A DNA stretch of 37,910 nucleotides from an uncultured Pelagibacteraceae bacterium (GTDB lineage Bacteria; Pseudomonadota; Alphaproteobacteria; Pelagibacterales; Pelagibacteraceae): assembly GCA_902607525.1 (NCBI GenBank), contig CACLKK010000007.1, positions 1 to 37,910 of the forward strand. The letters run 5' to 3'. Made by a program: the position numbers and the translations under genes. The notes under the pieces were generated by a model. It made no database searches, was not told the origin of the DNA, and was given only the letters and a program-made list of their open reading frames with translations. Every line of letters begins with the position of its first letter. The first letter of the stretch is position 1. Positions 34,962 to 37,910 of this stretch are shown here, piece by piece.

Positions 34962-35099
34962 ATGAAAGTAAATTCAAAAAAAGATTTAAGACGACAAAAA
35001 ATCGAAAGACTATTAAAAAGCAATCTTAAAAAAAGAAAAATTTTTCAAAACAAATTAAAAAAAAAAATAAATGAGCGTTTTATCAGACCGTTGGATTAA
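34962..35099 (+). CDS. Tiny lysine/arginine-rich protein upstream of dcd
   Basis: A 45-codon frame, [20 protein letters not shown] then about 25 more basic residues ending FIRPLD. Its shape (a [17 protein letters not shown] helix) recalls short, very basic proteins annotated as hypothetical in many alphaproteobacteria. The 3' end overlaps the first 29 bases of dcd. A competing 23-codon frame starts four bases earlier at 34958 and seems less convincing. Coding status is inferred. Confidence 0.45.
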   Translation: MKVNSKKDLRRQKIERLLKSNLKKRKIFQNKLKKKINERFIRPLD

Positions 35100-35625
35100 A
35101 AAAATGGCTATTGAAAAAGAAATGATCAAGCCATTTGTTTCTGAACAAAAGCAAGATAAGGTAATTTCTTACGGATTGTCCTCATTCGGTTATGACGCAA
35201 GAGTCTCTAATGAATTTAAAATTTTTACCGATGTTGATTCAGCTATAGTTGATCCAAAAAATTTTAAAAGCAATAGTTTTGTTTCAAGAAAAGTTGATGA
35301 GTGCATTATACCTCCAAACTCTTTCGTTCTTGCTAGCACAGTAGAATATTTTAAAATACCAAAAGATGTTCTGGTTATATGTTTGGGCAAGTCAACATAT
35401 GCTCGGTGTGGAATAATTGTTAATGTTACTCCATTAGAACCAGGCTGGGAAGGTCATGTTACGCTTGAGTTTTCAAATACGACACCATTACCTGCTAAAA
35501 TTTATGCTAACGAAGGAGCAGCTCAATTTATTTTTTTAAAGGGTAATGAGGAACCATCCATAACATACGATAAAAGAAATGGAAGATATATGAAACAATC
35601 TGGCGTTACTTTACCAAAAGTATAA
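35071..35625 (+). CDS. dcd: dCTP deaminase
   Basis: 184 residues. It deaminates dCTP to dUTP as the first step toward dTMP. Family motifs: [15 protein letters not shown] near 31, [14 protein letters not shown] near 77, [24 protein letters not shown] near 107-130, and the C-terminal [12 protein letters not shown]. It starts inside the tiny upstream frame and is followed by murA after 11 bases. Confidence 0.96.
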   Translation: MSVLSDRWIKKMAIEKEMIKPFVSEQKQDKVISYGLSSFGYDARVSNEFKIFTDVDSAIVDPKNFKSNSFVSRKVDECIIPPNSFVLASTVEYFKIPKDVLVICLGKSTYARCGIIVNVTPLEPGWEGHVTLEFSNTTPLPAKIYANEGAAQFIFLKGNEEPSITYDKRNGRYMKQSGVTLPKV

Positions 35626-35636
35626 TTTTAAAATTA

Positions 35637-36896
35637 ATGCAAAAATTGGAAGTTATAGGTGGTAAAAAAATATCAGGAACTATTGTAATTTCTGGTTCTA
35701 AAAATGCAACTTTACCAATATTAGCGTCAACAATTTTAACAAATAAGAAAATTACAATTAATAATATACCAGTAGTAAGAGATGTGGAAACTATGGCAGA
35801 ACTTTTAAAAACCATAGGTTCTAATGTAAAATTTGATAGAAAGAAAAAAAAAATAGAAATTTATAATAAAAAACCTTTAAAAACTTTTGCTCCTTATTAT
35901 CTTTTAAAAACTATGCGTGCAGGGGTTTTAGTTTTAGGAGCTTTACTAGCAAAATATAGAATCGCCAAAGTATCCTTGCCAGGAGGATGCGCTATCGGCT
36001 CAAGACCAATCGATCTTCATTTGGATGCCTTAAAAAAAATGGGAGCAAAAATTAAGATAAAAGACGGCTACGTACATGCTTCAGCGACAAAAGGCTTGAG
36101 AGGTTCTAATATAAAATTTTCAAAAATATCTGTAGGAGCAACTGAAAATATTTTGATTGCAGCATGTTTTGCTTCAGGCGAAAGCAAACTAAGAAATTGC
36201 GCTATAGAACCCGAGGTTGAAGATTTAATAATTTTTTTAAAAAAAATTGGTTGCAAAATTAAAAGAATTGGCAAACGCAGTTTAAATGTTTTAGGAACTA
36301 ATAAATTAAAATCTACAACTCATAAAGTTATTTTTGATAGAATAGAAGCGGGGACTTATATTATTGCTGCAGCATTAACAAAAGGGCACTTAAAAATTAA
36401 AAATATTAATCCCAAAATTATTTTAACAGAAATAAAATTACTAAACAAAATGGGAGTTAAAATAACCAAAAAAAAAGATCATATAATTGTGAATCGCACA
36501 GAAAGTCTCAAAAATATAAATATAGTAACCAAACCATATCCAGGATTTCCTACAGATTTGCAGGCTCAAATAATGATTTTAATGACAAAAGCTGATGGCA
36601 TTTCAACAATTCAAGAAAATATTTTTGAAAATCGTTTTATGCATGTTTCTGAATTAAGGAGAATGGGTGCTAAAATTGAAATTAAGGGCAATAAAGCAAA
36701 GGTTTTTGGAAAAAGTAAATTAAATGGAGCAGAATTAATGGCAACAGATTTAAGAGCATCAGTATGTTTAGTTCTAGCGGGGCTTATTCCTTCGAGCAAA
36801 ACAATTATAAATAGAATCTATCACTTAGATAGAGGATATGAAAAAATTGAAAAAAAATTATTAAAGTGTGGAGCGCAAATAAGAAGATTGCGATGA
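35637..36896 (+). CDS. murA: UDP-N-acetylglucosamine 1-carboxyvinyltransferase
   Basis: 419 residues. It transfers enolpyruvate from PEP to UDP-GlcNAc, the first committed step of peptidoglycan synthesis. The N-terminal GSKNATLP holds the PEP-binding lysine, and the catalytic loop PGGCAIGSRPIDLHL holds C118, the fosfomycin-target cysteine. Both inverse alpha/beta domains are full length. The stop overlaps the DUF2948 gene start (ATGA). Confidence 0.97.
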   Translation: MQKLEVIGGKKISGTIVISGSKNATLPILASTILTNKKITINNIPVVRDVETMAELLKTIGSNVKFDRKKKKIEIYNKKPLKTFAPYYLLKTMRAGVLVLGALLAKYRIAKVSLPGGCAIGSRPIDLHLDALKKMGAKIKIKDGYVHASATKGLRGSNIKFSKISVGATENILIAACFASGESKLRNCAIEPEVEDLIIFLKKIGCKIKRIGKRSLNVLGTNKLKSTTHKVIFDRIEAGTYIIAAALTKGHLKIKNINPKIILTEIKLLNKMGVKITKKKDHIIVNRTESLKNINIVTKPYPGFPTDLQAQIMILMTKADGISTIQENIFENRFMHVSELRRMGAKIEIKGNKAKVFGKSKLNGAELMATDLRASVCLVLAGLIPSSKTIINRIYHLDRGYEKIEKKLLKCGAQIRRLR

Positions 36897-37342
36897 ACCT
36901 TGACGTAACAAATAATCTTAAATTAATGGCAAGAAACAAAGAAGATCTTAAAGTCATGTCGGCTTATTGTCAGGATAGCTTAGTTTTTATAAAAGATATG
37001 GTTTTTTTAAAAAAAAATAAAAATTTTATAATGATGGTAAATAGATTTATGTGGGAAGACGCAGAGAAAGGAGCATTTAGACAAAGCAAAAGAATAAGAT
37101 GTGCAATAAAATTTGATGAAGTTTTAAAAGTTAAATCAAAAAAAATTAATCAAAAAAATAAAAATAGAGTATTAGAGTTTTTGGCAATTAAATGTAATGA
37201 AATCCCAAATAATAATTATGAAATAAAAATTCTTTTTGCAGGTGAAAGCGCAATTACTTTAGTTACAGAGTTTATAGAAGTTATTATGCATGATTTGGGA
37301 CAGGCTTGGAATGTAAAGCATTTTCCTAAACATAAAATTTGA
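36893..37342 (+). CDS. DUF2948 family protein
   Basis: 149 residues with the start at 36893 (MNLDVTNNLKL), which gives a four-base ATGA overlap with murA; a start at 36866 would overlap it by 31 bases for no gain. Family features are LKLMARNKEDLKVMSAYCQDSLV, MMVNRFMWEDAE and the conserved C-terminal HDLGQAWNVKHFPKH. Its molecular job is unknown, but it sits after murA in many alphaproteobacteria, so a link to wall synthesis is possible. Confidence 0.88.
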   Translation: MNLDVTNNLKLMARNKEDLKVMSAYCQDSLVFIKDMVFLKKNKNFIMMVNRFMWEDAEKGAFRQSKRIRCAIKFDEVLKVKSKKINQKNKNRVLEFLAIKCNEIPNNNYEIKILFAGESAITLVTEFIEVIMHDLGQAWNVKHFPKHKI

Positions 37343-37391
37343 ATGTTGATTTATTTAATAATATTAATTAAAACTACAAAGGGAGATATAA

Positions 37392-37607
37392 TTGGCTAAA
37401 CAAGATTTTTTAGAATTTAAAGGTGAAGTTAAAGAGTTATTGCCCAATGCGATGTTTAGGGTAAAGCTAGAAAATAATCATGAAGTTTTAGCACATACAG
37501 CTGGAAAACTAAAAAAAAATAGAATAAGAATATTGACCGGAGATAGTGTTTTGGTTGAAGTTACTCCCTATGATCTAACAAAAGGTAGAATAATTTATAG
37601 GTTTTAA
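37392..37607 (+). CDS. infA: Translation initiation factor IF-1
   Basis: 71 residues, one OB-fold domain that binds the ribosomal A site with IF2 and IF3. The sequence has [40 protein letters not shown] and [17 protein letters not shown]. The start is TTG at 37392, preceded by GGGAG (37381-37385) at a good distance; no ATG fits. It is followed after three bases by tRNA-Phe. Confidence 0.97.
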   Translation: MAKQDFLEFKGEVKELLPNAMFRVKLENNHEVLAHTAGKLKKNRIRILTGDSVLVEVTPYDLTKGRIIYRF

Positions 37608-37610
37608 TTT

Positions 37611-37686
37611 GGCCAGGTAGCTCAGTTGGTAGAGCAGAGCCCTGAAAAGGCTTGTGTCGGCGGTTCGATTCCGTCCCTGGCCACCA
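37611..37686 (+). tRNA. tRNA-Phe (GAA)
   Basis: A 76-base cloverleaf. The acceptor stem pairs GGCCAGG with CCTGGCC, with A73 and encoded CCA. The D arm contains GCTCAGTTGGTAGAGC. The anticodon loop is CTGAAAA with anticodon GAA for phenylalanine, closed by GAGCC and GGCTT. The T arm has loop TTCGATT. It lies three bases after infA, so the two may share a transcript. Confidence 0.98.
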
Positions 37687-37717
37687 CGATTTTACGCCTC
37701 GAAAGTTATATTTGAAC

Positions 37718-37772
37718 TTGACATATCTCACTTAAATCTATTAAAGGGTTTTTTGTTGTAGATTTTCTACAA
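37718..37772 (+). promoter_or_regulatory. Cold-shock gene promoter and leader hairpin
   Basis: TTGACA (37718-37723) is a perfect -35, with a weak -10 (TATTAA or TTAAAG) about 15-17 bp later. The leader then carries the perfect hairpin TTGTAGA-TTT-TCTACAA (37756-37772), about 30 bases before the csp ATG. Long structured leaders commonly regulate cold-shock mRNAs. GGAACG is near the start codon. Confidence 0.45.
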
Positions 37773-37801
37773 TTAATTATAAACAAACAAGGAACGAGTA
37801 C

Positions 37802-37910
37802 ATGAGTCTTAAAGGTAAAGTAAAGTGGTTCAATGGAAAAAAAGGTTATGGTTTCATTGAGCGTGAAGATAAAGAAAAAGATGTTTTTGTTCATCATACA
37901 GCAGTTAGAG
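37802..37910 (+). CDS. Cold-shock (CspA) family protein, N-terminal part
   Basis: The first 36 codons of a small OB-fold RNA chaperone; the gene continues past the right edge. RNP1-like KGYGFI (14-19) and RNP2-like VFVHH (28-32) are both visible, with W9 and F10 in [10 protein letters not shown]. These proteins melt RNA secondary structure and are induced by cold or slow growth. It follows tRNA-Phe by 115 bases. Confidence 0.95.
   Translation, partial: MSLKGKVKWFNGKKGYGFIEREDKEKDVFVHHTAVR

Noticed and set aside
34958-35029. 23-codon frame MDESKFKK... beginning four bases before the 45-codon frame
   Set aside because: It ends after 23 codons without a plausible fold; the longer frame resembles short basic proteins of this group, though both remain uncertain.
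1-37910. CRISPR array, insertion sequence or prophage
   Set aside because: No evenly spaced short repeats, no transposase, integrase or phage structural gene was found by reading both strands.

Overview
This window is very AT-rich and tightly packed. It has long A/T homopolymer runs, spacers that are often under 20 bp, several 1-26 bp gene overlaps, and convergent genes that run into each other. The gene families and their order point to a free-living alphaproteobacterium of the SAR11 / Pelagibacterales type. The evidence is a class I lysyl-tRNA synthetase, the bolA - J-domain - cobS - cobT block, the rpmH-rnpA-yidD-yidC-argB-dapD-dapE order, murA followed by a DUF2948 gene, and extreme streamlining. 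The taxon is inferred from these traits; no marker rRNA is present.

Layout. (1) 1-3263 looks accessory. It holds the N-terminal 306 codons of a lysine/glutamate-rich coiled-coil protein running off the left edge with 40-residue internal repeats, a degenerate serine-tRNA-like sequence, a DUF5672 protein, an exported MORN-repeat protein, and a 16-codon microORF with a perfect AGGAGG. (2) 3264-6824 is a minus-strand trkH - AmpG-like MFS - NlpC/P60 run that suggests muropeptide uptake and recycling next to potassium import. (3) 6925-9533 is lysK-pyrD. (4) 9534-11341 is a ccdA-like gene with a TauE/SafE permease. (5) 11452-12324 is rpmB with a queuosine-precursor transporter. (6) 12314-15928 is the cobT/cobS/J-domain block with a divergent bolA-like gene. 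(7) 15933-17541 is aroB-aroK. (8) 17616-21776 has two uncharacterised envelope proteins followed by def-fmt-truA. (9) 21773-28659 is a long minus-strand block with an HDAC-like gene, dapE, dapD, a HAD nucleotidase, argB, yidC, yidD, rnpA and rpmH. (10) 28739-34637 starts with a TVP38-type membrane protein and continues as a cassette: putative Fe/2OG oxygenase, FkbM methyltransferase, class B radical SAM enzyme, DegT aminotransferase and NAD-dependent epimerase. This cassette is probably for a surface glycan or small molecule. (11) 34753-37910 is core again: two tiny basic proteins, dcd, murA, a DUF2948 gene, infA, tRNA-Phe and the start of a cold-shock protein.

How the parts work together. 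Most of the window serves cell growth: translation (lysK, rpmB, rpmH, infA, def, fmt, truA, tRNA-Phe), membrane insertion (yidC/yidD), wall precursors (murA, dapD/dapE) and amino-acid or nucleotide synthesis (aroB/aroK, argB, pyrD, dcd). The least explained parts are the microORF at 3213, the coiled-coil repeat protein beside the tRNA remnant, the cobS/cobT/J-domain module with no cobN in view, the secreted pair at 17616-19515, and the 29471-34637 cassette. I saw no CRISPR array, insertion sequence or prophage.
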